Below, one piece after another: positions 1 to 9,110 of a DNA stretch of 41,332 nucleotides. The position numbers and the translations under genes are program-made. The notes beneath the pieces were generated by a model that saw nothing but the letters and a program-made list of their open reading frames with translations, had not been told where the DNA came from and made no database searches. Position 1 is the stretch's first letter; the number at the start of each line of letters is the position of its first letter. The DNA is from Actinomycetota bacterium (GTDB lineage Bacteria; Actinomycetota; Actinomycetes; Nanopelagicales; Nanopelagicaceae): contig WLOF01000004.1 of the NCBI GenBank assembly GCA_009699375.1, positions 1 to 41,332 of the forward strand, given 5' to 3'.

Positions 1-243
1 ACCACCAAGTACTCGATCTAATTCGCTGACACCAGTGGATCGTGCTGTTGCACTAGTGAGATCTACATGGCCAATGGGAGTTGCAACATGACTCACTGCA
101 CCAGGTACAAGTGAAAGCCTCTTAGGTGCCGAAATTTCTTCTACGCTTCCCCACACTTGGCATTCGCCACAACGACCTACCCATTTATTTGTAGTCCAAC
201 CGCATTCAACACAGCGGAACGGATCTTTCTCGGGCTTAGCCAT
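1..243 (-). CDS. radA: DNA repair protein RadA, N-terminal part (truncated by window start)
   Basis: Reverse translation from ATG at 243: MAKPEKDPFRCVECGWTTNKWVGRCGECQVWGSVEEISAP...GVSELDRVLGG; CxxC...CxxC zinc finger and the start of the RecA-like core typical of RadA. Confidence 0.93.
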   Translation of the reverse strand, partial: MAKPEKDPFRCVECGWTTNKWVGRCGECQVWGSVEEISAPKRLSLVPGAVSHVATPIGHVDLTSATARSTGVSELDRVLGG

Positions 244-249
244 GGGTAC

Positions 250-255
250 AGCCTA
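250..255 (-). promoter_or_regulatory. Candidate -10 of leaderless radA promoter
   Basis: On minus strand TAGGCT-GTACCC-ATG; 6 nt spacing, no SD. Confidence 0.55.
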
Positions 256-269
256 GAGCGAAGGACTGA

Positions 270-1079
270 CTACTTCTTGTTAGCCAATGTGGCTGGGTGC
301 TGGATGACAAATAAAGGCAGCTTGCGCGCATCAACTTCTTTTATTGCCCGAACTCGGTCATCGCAATGCTTGGCCAAGATGTTGTAAGCGTCCTGTCCCA
401 TGAGCGCTATGAGTTCAGTTCGGTTAGATATGTAAACCGGCTCGCTCCCAACATGGGCATCGGTATTGCTTGTGCAGTACCAATCGAAGTCATCTCCGCC
501 ATCGCCCCACGCAAGTCTTTCGTATTCACCAATAACCGTTACAGAATATTCGCGTTCGCCAACTTCGCGAACTTCAAAACTTCTACGAAGTGGCAATTGC
601 CAACAGACATCTGGCTTTGTATCAACAAAGTGACGGTTTTCTTTTTCCGCTAGATGGTGAAGAACGCAACCAAATGAACCTGTATACCCGGGTGCTTCGT
701 ACCCTTTGCGATTAAGGAAGATGCATGAATCATTTATAGTTTTGGTCTTGCGGTCCCCATCACTGTCTTTGTCACTAATATTTAATTTTCCACCAGGACG
801 TTTTGGTTGTGCTTGTTCAAAGAATTGCCACATTTCCGGTGTGAGATCCTGTGCTGCTTTGAGAACTCTGGCCTCGTCATTTTCATCTGAATACATTGCG
901 CCTTCAGTACAGCAACCATCATTTGGCCGATCCGCAAAAACACCTTTACAGCCATTGCCATAAATACAGGTCCAAAATGAGGTCAACCAGGTCAGGTCAC
1001 ACTTAAAAATTTCTTCCGCGTCGTTTGGATCTGTAAATTCAATCCAATCGCGCGCAAATCCTGGCTTCATTTCAGACAT
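270..1079 (-). CDS. Conserved Cys-rich, probably metal-binding protein of unknown function
   Basis: 269 aa ORF; motif CIYGNGCKGVFADRPNDGCCTEGAMYSDENDEARV plus later Cys (CIFLNRKG..., GCVLHHLAEKENRHF, CWQLPLRR). Resembles a widespread uncharacterised actinobacterial family. Confidence 0.8.
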   Translation of the reverse strand: MSEMKPGFARDWIEFTDPNDAEEIFKCDLTWLTSFWTCIYGNGCKGVFADRPNDGCCTEGAMYSDENDEARVLKAAQDLTPEMWQFFEQAQPKRPGGKLNISDKDSDGDRKTKTINDSCIFLNRKGYEAPGYTGSFGCVLHHLAEKENRHFVDTKPDVCWQLPLRRSFEVREVGEREYSVTVIGEYERLAWGDGGDDFDWYCTSNTDAHVGSEPVYISNRTELIALMGQDAYNILAKHCDDRVRAIKEVDARKLPLFVIQHPATLANKK

Positions 1080-1128
1080 AGGAGCAGAGCCTACGCTTTA
1101 TTGCCTGATAACGCACATCGGTAGAAGG

Positions 1129-1134
1129 TAACCT
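1129..1134 (+). promoter_or_regulatory. Candidate -10 of leaderless proC promoter
   Basis: TAACCT-TTACTC-ATG: hexamer ends 6 nt before the start codon; no SD. Confidence 0.55.
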
Positions 1135-1140
1135 TTACTC

Positions 1141-1953
1141 ATGATGACAGGTGGCGCACCAAAGACTATTGCAGTTATTGGTGCAGGTGTAATGGGAGAG
1201 GCGCTTATCAGCGCACTCATTACATCAGGTTTTCAAAGTTCATCAATTATTATTTGTGAGAAGCGAGAAGAACGCGCAAAGGAACTCTTAGAGAAGTATC
1301 AGATAAAGGCAGGAACTCTTACTCAAGCGGTCTCAAGCGCAGATGCGCTCTTACTTGTTGTAAAGCCTCAAGATATGGGTGGAGTTCTCTCTGACATTAA
1401 AGGCTTATTGCCATCGGGTGCCCTTGTAGTTTCATTTGTCGCCGGCAAGAAAATTGAATTCATTGCCGTAGGGCTTGGTAATGCAAACCCTGTAATTCGT
1501 GTCATGCCAAATACACCGACGCTGGTTGGCGCTGGTATGGCGGCAATTTCATTAGGTGTGGGTGTTACCAATGATCAAGCATCCTTTGTTCGAGGCTTTC
1601 TAGAATCAACAGGCCGTGTGGTTGATGTGGCTGAAGATTTGCAAGATGCTGTAACTGCCCTGAGTGGATCGGGACCTGCTTACTTTTTTGCTTTTGTTGA
1701 ATCAATGATCGCTGCTGGAATTGATTTAGGACTACCAGCTGATGTTTCTTCTCAATTAGCGATTCAAACAATGATTGGTTCGGCTAAATTATTGGCAGAG
1801 TCCGGTAAGAGTCCTACAACGCTTCGCGAAAATGTTACAAGCCCAAATGGAACAACAGCTGCAGCGCTTGCAACTTTTGGGAGCGAAAACCTCTCCGAAA
1901 TTATAAAGAAAGCTATGACCTCTGCACGCAATCGCTCACAAGAACTAGCGTGA
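1141..1953 (+). CDS. proC: Pyrroline-5-carboxylate reductase
   Basis: N-terminal Rossmann motif IAVIGAGVMGEALISALI; VIRVMPNTPTLVGAGMAA; DAVTALSGSGPAYFFAFVESMIAAGIDLGL; C-terminal TSPNGTTAAAL. Confidence 0.96.
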   Translation: MMTGGAPKTIAVIGAGVMGEALISALITSGFQSSSIIICEKREERAKELLEKYQIKAGTLTQAVSSADALLLVVKPQDMGGVLSDIKGLLPSGALVVSFVAGKKIEFIAVGLGNANPVIRVMPNTPTLVGAGMAAISLGVGVTNDQASFVRGFLESTGRVVDVAEDLQDAVTALSGSGPAYFFAFVESMIAAGIDLGLPADVSSQLAIQTMIGSAKLLAESGKSPTTLRENVTSPNGTTAAALATFGSENLSEIIKKAMTSARNRSQELA

Positions 1954-1963
1954 TCCGTCAGAA

Positions 1964-3190
1964 GTGAAAAAGTTTCTTTTTTTTGCGTTAATAACCATTT
2001 TTTCACTTTCAACGCAAGCTATCTATGCAGCGCCAAAGCCTGTTGTGGCTAGAACGTTAACTCCAATGTTTACCCTGGCCGAAAATGAAAAGCCGGTCGG
2101 CTTCATAGTTTCCGGCAAAACTATTTCGTTTTTTGGTACCTCTCTCGGTGCGAATACAACAGATGGCTTTATAAAAGCCGTAGATGAAACAGGTATGACT
2201 AAATGGGAGTCCACCCTAGATTCAGGTGTCGATGAAATAGCTACGGTAGCAACCAAAAATTCTGCTGGTGATACATGGATTGTGGGATCAGGTGCAAAAC
2301 CTTTAATTACGGAGACTGCAACTGTACTGCCGACGATAACTGCACTTAATCCAGATTCAATTACTGCGGAAGCACAACTTCCAATGAGGAACGATTTAAC
2401 TCAAGTGATTGCTTGGAGAGTTTCCAGCAGTGGTCAACTATTGCAAACCCTTACCTACGACATGGGTTCACCGGTAGTTGTCCGAGCTGCGATTAGTACA
2501 GATTTTGGTATTGCGGTCGTCGGCACTTATGTGACAGATCAAGGCAATGCTGGTTTTGTTTTGCAATCTAGCTTAAACGGTTTTCTTTCAAAACCGTTGT
2601 CTATTGGAAAAAATGACACGGAATTGAATGCGCTCTCTCGTAATCCTGATAATTCACTTATCGTTTTTGGAAGTAGCACTGAAATAATTAGTGGGAAAAA
2701 GTTAATGGGCTTGCGCGACGGGATAATCGCAAATGTTTCTGCAACTGGAAAATTAGGAAACGTAGTCCGGAGTTCAAATAGTAAATCTATCCGTTCGTGG
2801 CAAAGTTCAACTTCTAATCTAGTGCTCGGTGGCAGTGCGACAATTGGCTCGAAGACTGAAGCGGTTATAACAAAATTTGCACAAAACTTGAATCCATTAT
2901 GGACCACACGCTTTGCATCGCAAACAAGTGCTTTGACATTGGATGTAACGGTGAACTCGCATTTGATGGCTTTTGTTTCTACATCGCCAATTGCAACAAT
3001 TGCTGGTTGGAAGCCAAAGAGCCCAACTTCAATCATTCTAAATTTTGATAGTAAGGGCGCTTTGATTGGGGCGTATGGGGCACCAACAGTCCTCACCCCG
3101 ATTGCTTTAGGGTTTAGTCGGGATTTGGGAGTTTTACTCCTCGGTGTGAGCGCAAAAGGCGTTTCGATTTTTCATAGCCTTCCGAGGTAA
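1964..3190 (+). CDS. Secreted repeat (beta-propeller-like) hypothetical protein
   Basis: GTG start; signal peptide MKKFLFFALITIFSLSTQAIYAA; repeated short strand-rich units (e.g. DGFIKAVDETGMTKWESTLDSG, EAVITKFAQNLNPLWTTRFAS). Confidence 0.7.
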   Translation: MKKFLFFALITIFSLSTQAIYAAPKPVVARTLTPMFTLAENEKPVGFIVSGKTISFFGTSLGANTTDGFIKAVDETGMTKWESTLDSGVDEIATVATKNSAGDTWIVGSGAKPLITETATVLPTITALNPDSITAEAQLPMRNDLTQVIAWRVSSSGQLLQTLTYDMGSPVVVRAAISTDFGIAVVGTYVTDQGNAGFVLQSSLNGFLSKPLSIGKNDTELNALSRNPDNSLIVFGSSTEIISGKKLMGLRDGIIANVSATGKLGNVVRSSNSKSIRSWQSSTSNLVLGGSATIGSKTEAVITKFAQNLNPLWTTRFASQTSALTLDVTVNSHLMAFVSTSPIATIAGWKPKSPTSIILNFDSKGALIGAYGAPTVLTPIALGFSRDLGVLLLGVSAKGVSIFHSLPR

Positions 3191-3242
3191 CCTAACCCCC
3201 TGAGGCTAATGACAGTCTTAACATAGAAGGAGATCGTGGCGT

Positions 3243-3344
3243 ATGGGTTCAGTAATCAAGAAGCGACGCAAGCGGATGGCGAAAAAGAAGCATAAGAAAC
3301 TTCTGAAGAAAACTCGCATTCAGCGTCGTAACGCCAAGAAGTAA
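3243..3344 (+). CDS. Small ribosomal protein bS22 (AURKAIP1/COX24-domain, actinobacterial)
   Basis: 33 aa ORF missed by the track: [33 protein letters not shown]; preceded by SD-like AAGGAG; located just downstream of proC as in mycobacteria. Confidence 0.93.
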   Translation: MGSVIKKRRKRMAKKKHKKLLKKTRIQRRNAKK

Positions 3345-3355
3345 CTCTTCTAGCT

Positions 3356-5764
3356 TTATGGCTTAAGGAACGACAACTTTCCATCAACTGACGCGATCAT
3401 GTATCGAATCTTGTTAATCGTGACCCAATCGCTTTGCAGATAACCACTTCGAAGCGAATTTGTCACGAGTTTAATTGTGGGTGACTGCGTTGTTGTATTT
3501 AAATCTGCCGAACAAATTCTTGTTCCACATCCAAATGCTAGTGATTTGTAGTCAACGCTCATCGGAGAACCTGGAAGTCCATAGTTTCCAGGTTTAATGA
3601 CATTTATAGTTGTTGGTGTGTTCAAATTTGCCCAACGAAGTTGGTTGGGCTTTGGAGTTGTTGTTGGAGAAGAACTTAACCAGCCAGCAATCACGCCCGC
3701 CAAAGTTTTGTTAAGCGAAATTTCATAGCCCACAACCGCAGTAGCGCTATCAGATTTATCTAAAGTCGCGTACTTCCACGCCGACTTGGAGATCGAGGTG
3801 CGAGTAGCAAGTCGAATCTCGCCTTGAGCAATAACTTTTTGGACTATGGGCCCAATTGCTGAATCATAAAGAACTGAAATATCGCTTCCGACTGCAACTG
3901 CTTTCAAATGAAAACCAACGTCTCCGGTTGTGCGGTTATCAGTAGTTCTGTCACCGTCAACTATTTCGTATACCCATTGACCCTTTTGTGCGCTCTGGGG
4001 TTTCACGGCACCTAGCAAAATTCCTTGACTCTCATCACGATAGAAAACTTGAACTCCCGCCGCAGTTACAGCGCAAGCGTTGGAAATGCTCACGTTGTTA
4101 GCGGACCTCACTCGATTTTGTTGCTCATACGACAACACCGTTGGTCCGTTGCCATCTACTATTTCAAAAGAGAAATCAGTGTTATCAAAACTGGCGTATC
4201 TCAAATCGTTGTCTTCTAAATCTGTGTAGAAAATATGCAAGACCTGCGAACTTCCAATGCCTCCAACGCAAGCGGATATTGGGCCAGATACATCGTGCGT
4301 TGTCTTTCCACCGGACCCGCCACGACCGTCGACAGATATTTTCTTCCAAGTCTTTCCATTCCACAGAGCTAGCTTCAGAATTCCTTTGACGCTATCGGTA
4401 TAGACAATTGCCGGTTGGCCGCGGAAGTTCGTACTTACTATATGTAAGCCGTCAGCAGTTGGATCGAAAATAGTTGGAGTCCAGGAAGCTTGCGGAATCA
4501 CTACATTTGTTGGCACTGCTTCTGAAATTCCTAACGAATTTTTAGCAGCAACTGTGAATGTGTAACTTTGCCCATTCTTTAAGCCTGGAATTAAAACAGG
4601 GCTCTCGGCTGCATTCGTAGTCTGACCAGTTTTAATATTTTTGATGATGTAGCTAGATATTTGCGCGGCGCGAAGGTTTGCGGGCGGATCAAAAGTAATG
4701 ACGGCAGATTTGTCTCCCACGAGCGCTGCTTGATTTTGTGGATTTTGCGGTAATGCAATGGCAATTCCCACTGGAGGTTTCTGTCGTAAATCATCCATCA
4801 TTGCAAGCGCCAATGGGCCAGGATCACGAAATGCTTCACCCGCATTTAAGCTAGGGGTCATAACAGAATCTTTTCCAGATGATGAAAAAGTATCTTCATC
4901 CAAATGGCTCACTGAAGATCCACCGTCGTATTCACTTGGTGAATACAGCAAAGGCTTGATTCCGCCATTTGCTTTTATACCAATCGGTCCTGACCAAACT
5001 AAAGTATTTGTCATTGCTTTTCCAAGCTCGTAACTTGGTGATGGCATGTCAGCTAAGCGAGTTCCATCGGGCATTTGCGCATAGGCATCAAATGCGGTTG
5101 GCCGGACAATTTTTCCTAAGCGATAAGTTTGTGAAAGCGGATTTGTGTCATAAGAATCTGTTGAAAGAAAACCTAACCCGTGACAAATTTCATGGATGAA
5201 AACTGATTGAAGATCAAATTCAGCAGTAGTTGGCGCACCATCGCCTCGTTGATCCCAATTTCTCGTGGAATTCACTTGAATTACGATTTCTGGATTCTTT
5301 GTATCTAAATCCGTTCCAGCAAGAGCATTTGCAAGCGCAGATGGATACCAAAGAGTTGCATCAGGTGCCCCAGGAAATCCTGCAAAATAATCGACCGGCA
5401 TTGCGCTTCCCAAAATTCTTGGATCGCGAGGTCGTATCCAACTCGCTTCTACATGAATTGGGACTTTAGAAACGTAATATTTAGACCAGACATCGATTGC
5501 TGCTTGAACTTCTTTTTTCGCCCACTCAGGGAAGTTGCTATATGTAACTTGGAATGTGCTCTTTGCATCTAAGTGCGCGCCAGCAAAAGTTGTTCCCGAA
5601 AGGTGTTTGCCTCCACCATCGCCTGCGTAAAGATTTCCCCAGACGGTTGATGGAAAACGTTTAAAATGTGAATACGCATTGGCATTCGCAGGCACCAGTA
5701 ACCCAGCCAGAATCGCAATAACTGCGATCGTCGTTCGTGTCAGGTACTTGCGATTGGCGCACAT
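3356..5764 (-). CDS. Secreted matrixin-like zinc metalloprotease with fibronectin type III-like and C-terminal propeller-like regions
   Basis: Signal peptide TTIAVIAILAGLLVPANANA; SVFIHEICHGLGFLSTDS (HExxH); FN3-like AQISSYIIKNIKTGQTTNAAESPVLIPGLKNGQSYTFTVAAKNSLGISE; C-terminal repeats. Confidence 0.8.
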   Translation of the reverse strand: MCANRKYLTRTTIAVIAILAGLLVPANANAYSHFKRFPSTVWGNLYAGDGGGKHLSGTTFAGAHLDAKSTFQVTYSNFPEWAKKEVQAAIDVWSKYYVSKVPIHVEASWIRPRDPRILGSAMPVDYFAGFPGAPDATLWYPSALANALAGTDLDTKNPEIVIQVNSTRNWDQRGDGAPTTAEFDLQSVFIHEICHGLGFLSTDSYDTNPLSQTYRLGKIVRPTAFDAYAQMPDGTRLADMPSPSYELGKAMTNTLVWSGPIGIKANGGIKPLLYSPSEYDGGSSVSHLDEDTFSSSGKDSVMTPSLNAGEAFRDPGPLALAMMDDLRQKPPVGIAIALPQNPQNQAALVGDKSAVITFDPPANLRAAQISSYIIKNIKTGQTTNAAESPVLIPGLKNGQSYTFTVAAKNSLGISEAVPTNVVIPQASWTPTIFDPTADGLHIVSTNFRGQPAIVYTDSVKGILKLALWNGKTWKKISVDGRGGSGGKTTHDVSGPISACVGGIGSSQVLHIFYTDLEDNDLRYASFDNTDFSFEIVDGNGPTVLSYEQQNRVRSANNVSISNACAVTAAGVQVFYRDESQGILLGAVKPQSAQKGQWVYEIVDGDRTTDNRTTGDVGFHLKAVAVGSDISVLYDSAIGPIVQKVIAQGEIRLATRTSISKSAWKYATLDKSDSATAVVGYEISLNKTLAGVIAGWLSSSPTTTPKPNQLRWANLNTPTTINVIKPGNYGLPGSPMSVDYKSLAFGCGTRICSADLNTTTQSPTIKLVTNSLRSGYLQSDWVTINKIRYMIASVDGKLSFLKP

Positions 5765-5799
5765 ATGCGTAAACCGTATCAGGGTGAGATGATGGACTC

Positions 5800-6144
5800 G
5801 TGGAAAATAAGACCTCAGCCAGTAAGTCTGCAGAAGAGAAAAGCGACGAACTCTTCAATCGTATTCGTAACGAACGTCCACTTACCGCCTCAGGGGTTTC
5901 CCAGCCAATCGAGCCAACGCTGGATGAAGCTCGAGCAGATCTTGCGAAAGCAATTAGCAAGATTGCGCATACAGCGCTTTCGAAAAAATATGGACCACTT
6001 GCCGGAACGATTGCTGAAACCACGGCCGTGTCAGTCCTTAAGGATTTGGAGTCTAATCTCTATCGCGCAAAAGGAGATTTTACTTTAGTGGCGCAAGAAC
6101 TCTTAGATCGCGCGCTCACCAGTCGTCAAAAAAGGAAGAAATAG
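5800..6144 (+). CDS. Small hypothetical protein, probably helical C-terminus
   Basis: 114 aa, GTG start, followed after 6 nt by the glutaredoxin gene; no recognised family. Confidence 0.6.
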   Translation: MENKTSASKSAEEKSDELFNRIRNERPLTASGVSQPIEPTLDEARADLAKAISKIAHTALSKKYGPLAGTIAETTAVSVLKDLESNLYRAKGDFTLVAQELLDRALTSRQKRKK

Positions 6145-6150
6145 TTTCAA

Positions 6151-6405
6151 GTGAGAAACTTAGTTACGGTTTATTCGCGTCACAATTGTCATCTTTGTGA
6201 GGTCGCACTTGAGACACTTGAACATTTACAAGGTGAGCTTGATTTTGATATTGAAAAGATTCACATTGATGGCAACTTAGACCTTGAGAAACAATATGGC
6301 GAACAAGTCCCGGTTATTTTAATTGATGGCAAGCAACATGATTTCTTTCGAGTCGATCCAGTGCGCTTTAAATCTTCCCTTGAAAAACATCGTCAGCATC
6401 AATAA
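6151..6405 (+). CDS. Glutaredoxin family protein
   Basis: VTVYSRHNCHLCEVALETLEHL (CxxC), EKQYGEQVPVILIDGKQ (cis-Pro loop). Confidence 0.9.
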   Translation: MRNLVTVYSRHNCHLCEVALETLEHLQGELDFDIEKIHIDGNLDLEKQYGEQVPVILIDGKQHDFFRVDPVRFKSSLEKHRQHQ

Positions 6406-8017
6406 TTCGATACGAGTAACCTTGCTCAGCTAAGAAGCGTTGGCGGTTTTGAGCAAAATCTTGATCAATTGTGTCTCTAGAAACGACAGAATAAAAGCGA
6501 GCAGTGCGTCCATCAGATTTTGGGCGAAGGATTCGACCGAGTCGTTGAGCCTCTTCTTGGCGTGAGCCAAAAGCTCCGGAAACTTGAATCGCTATTGTTG
6601 CATCAGGTAAATCAATAGAAAAGTTTGCAACTTTAGAAACTACTAAGCACTTAATTTCACCGCTTCGGAAAAGATTAAATAACCGTTCGCGCTCCTTTAT
6701 TGGTGTATCGCCTTTTATGAGCGGAACCCCCAACATTTCAGTGAGTTCGTCGAGTTGATCGATGTACTGGCCGATAACAAGAACTTGGTCATCTGCATGA
6801 CGCTTGGCAAGCTCTTGCACAACATTGTGTTTGGTCTTTGTTGTTGCGCATTGGCGATACCGATTTTCTGGTTCTGCCGTTGCGTAGGCCAATCTTTCTG
6901 GCTCAGTTAACGTGACTCGAACTTCAATACATTCAGCAGGTGCGATATAGCCTTGTGCCTCAATCTCTTTCCAGGGCACGTCATAGCGCTTAGGCCCAAT
7001 AAGAGAGAAAACTTCACCTTCGAGGCCGTCTTCTCGAACGAGCGTGGCTGTTAAACCTAGGCGCCGACGAGATTGAATATCTGCTGTAAAACGAAAGATC
7101 GGTGCCGGAAGTAGATGCACTTCATCGTAAATTATTAAACCCCAGTCATGTGTATCAAATAAATCTAAGTGCGCGTAGGCACCATTCTTCTTCTTTGTCA
7201 TTACTTGATATGTGGCAATTGTTACAGGTCGTATCTCTTTCTTTGCCCCTGAATATTCACCAATTTCATCTTCATTTAATGTTGTGCGCTGAAGAAGCTC
7301 TTCTCGCCATTGTCGAGCAGCAATTGTGTTTGTGACAAGAATGAGTGTTGTTGCTTTTGCATGTGCCATTGCCGCTGCTCCAACAATTGTTTTTCCAGCA
7401 CCGCAAGGCAACACAACTACGCCAGAACCACCATGCCAAAAACCTTCCGCTGCGTATTCTTGGTACGGGCGAATTTTCCAACCATTTTGCACCAAATCAA
7501 TTTCATGGTGTTGTCCATCTACATAACCTGCAAAATCTTCGGCTGGCCAACCTAAACGAAGTAGGGATTGTTTGATGTGCCCTCTTTGGCTGGGATGTAC
7601 AGCGATTGTTTCGGCATCAATCCGAACTCCGAGTAAAGGAGCAATTTTCTTAGCGCGTATAACTTCTTCTAGTACGGCGGTGTCGGTAGTGATCAAAATT
7701 AGACCGTGAACGGGATCAGACTCTAAACGAAGGCGTCCGTACCGAGACATTGTTTCGGCAACATCAACCAAAATTGAATGGGGGACTGCGTATCTGGAAT
7801 ATTGCAAAAGCGTATCGATAACTTTTTCAGCATCATGTCCAGCTGCGCGAGCATTCCAAAGTCCAAGAGAAGTCAGTCTGTACGTATGGATGTGTTCTGG
7901 TGATCGCTCTAATTCTGCGAAGGGAGCAATTGCACGCCTGCATTCAGTACTCAGTGGATGATCAATGTCGAGCAGTAGCGTTTTATCGCTTTGAACGATT
8001 AGTGGTCCCTCAGTCAT
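6368..8017 (-). CDS. DNA repair helicase XPB (ERCC3/Rad25 family)
   Basis: Walker A LPCGAGKTIVGAA, Walker B IIYDEVHLLPAP, motif III LGLTATLVREDG, motif VI QEEAQRLGRILRPK; homologous to mycobacterial Rv0861c. Confidence 0.95.
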   Translation of the reverse strand: MTEGPLIVQSDKTLLLDIDHPLSTECRRAIAPFAELERSPEHIHTYRLTSLGLWNARAAGHDAEKVIDTLLQYSRYAVPHSILVDVAETMSRYGRLRLESDPVHGLILITTDTAVLEEVIRAKKIAPLLGVRIDAETIAVHPSQRGHIKQSLLRLGWPAEDFAGYVDGQHHEIDLVQNGWKIRPYQEYAAEGFWHGGSGVVVLPCGAGKTIVGAAAMAHAKATTLILVTNTIAARQWREELLQRTTLNEDEIGEYSGAKKEIRPVTIATYQVMTKKKNGAYAHLDLFDTHDWGLIIYDEVHLLPAPIFRFTADIQSRRRLGLTATLVREDGLEGEVFSLIGPKRYDVPWKEIEAQGYIAPAECIEVRVTLTEPERLAYATAEPENRYRQCATTKTKHNVVQELAKRHADDQVLVIGQYIDQLDELTEMLGVPLIKGDTPIKERERLFNLFRSGEIKCLVVSKVANFSIDLPDATIAIQVSGAFGSRQEEAQRLGRILRPKSDGRTARFYSVVSRDTIDQDFAQNRQRFLAEQGYSYRIIDADDVFQGKI

Positions 8018-9110
8018 TGAGCAACGACTTAACGAACTCGTGTAAGAAATCGCTTCGCTCTTTTAGAGCTTTCACGCTTGCCCATTCATTTTTTGCGTGA
8101 GCGCCTTCTCCGACTGCACCAAGTCCATCGAGAACTTTTGCACCAGCAGCGGCTGCAAAATTCCCATCACTTGCACCACCAACTCTTGCATGTCCAAGTT
8201 TTAAACCCATACCGAGGGCAACTTTTTCGGCGCGGTCATATAAATCTTTAGTTGCACTTAATTCAAGTGGAGGTCGATTCAAGCCACCAGTAATTTCAAT
8301 CCGCGCCTCCGGATGAATTGGCTTTATTGCACGAATAGCTTGATCAACTCGAACTAGTTCTGCTTGTGAAAACGAACGGGAATCAATATCGAGGGTTGCT
8401 TTGTCAGGAACTGTGTTGGTTGTGTTTCCTGAACGCAACATTGTTGGAACAACCGTTGTACCGTGTTCTTTATTTTCCAGGGAGGAAAGTTGTAAAATTA
8501 TGTGGGAGATTTCCACAGTTGAGTTAATTCCCTTTTCGGGTTCCAACCCAGCATGTGCTGCTCGCCCATGAACGGTGACTTGATACATAGAAGTACCTTT
8601 GCGGCCGGTCTTAACTTTTCCATTGATAGCCGCTTCTAGAACCAGTACTGCTTTGGAATTCTTTGCCAAATCAACTATGAAATCTTTAGATGTTGCACTT
8701 CCAGTTTCTTCGTCAGTTGTTGCTATGAGTGCAACTGAGCCAGAAAGATCCTGCATTGCATAGAGTGCTTGTATGAATCCAGCTTTCATGTCATAAATTC
8801 CGGGGCCTCTGGCAACATCACCTTCAACGCTCCACAAAGGCGTAAACGATCCATGAGGCCAAACGGTATCTAAGTGAGCTAGTAAAACTATTTGAGGCTT
8901 CTCGGCTCCCCACCAAAAAACTGGGCGACCTTTCACTTCAAGAATAGTTGCAGGCTTTCCTAATACTTCTTCTGCAATTTCACTGGCAATTTGTACAACT
9001 CTTTTGCATGCATCCAGATCATCAGTTGGCGATTCACAACGGACGAGTCTTTCTAGGGATTCAAGCATGGGTGCAATTCTGCCGTATTTGGCCTCGTCGC
9101 GGGAGGTCAT
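8010..9110 (-). CDS. M20 family metallopeptidase (carboxypeptidase G2-like)
   Basis: VLLAHLDTVWPHG, GPGIYDMKAGFIQAL, ATTDEETGS, GRAAHAGLEPEKGINS, GGASDGNF: M20 zinc-ligand and dimerisation-domain motifs. Confidence 0.9.
   Translation of the reverse strand: MTSRDEAKYGRIAPMLESLERLVRCESPTDDLDACKRVVQIASEIAEEVLGKPATILEVKGRPVFWWGAEKPQIVLLAHLDTVWPHGSFTPLWSVEGDVARGPGIYDMKAGFIQALYAMQDLSGSVALIATTDEETGSATSKDFIVDLAKNSKAVLVLEAAINGKVKTGRKGTSMYQVTVHGRAAHAGLEPEKGINSTVEISHIILQLSSLENKEHGTTVVPTMLRSGNTTNTVPDKATLDIDSRSFSQAELVRVDQAIRAIKPIHPEARIEITGGLNRPPLELSATKDLYDRAEKVALGMGLKLGHARVGGASDGNFAAAAGAKVLDGLGAVGEGAHAKNEWASVKALKERSDFLHEFVKSLLND

Noticed and set aside
2539-3096. 185-aa minus-strand ORF antisense to the secreted repeat protein
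   Set aside because: Fully inside a better-supported + strand CDS with signal peptide; no recognisable motifs; looks like a shadow ORF.
3191-3215. CCTAACCCCCTGAGG after the secreted repeat protein as a terminator
   Set aside because: Arms too short (3-4 bp) and no T-run.
5661-6023. 120-aa minus-strand ORF spanning the metalloprotease start and the 114-aa gene
   Set aside because: Overlaps two better ORFs in other frames; no motif support.
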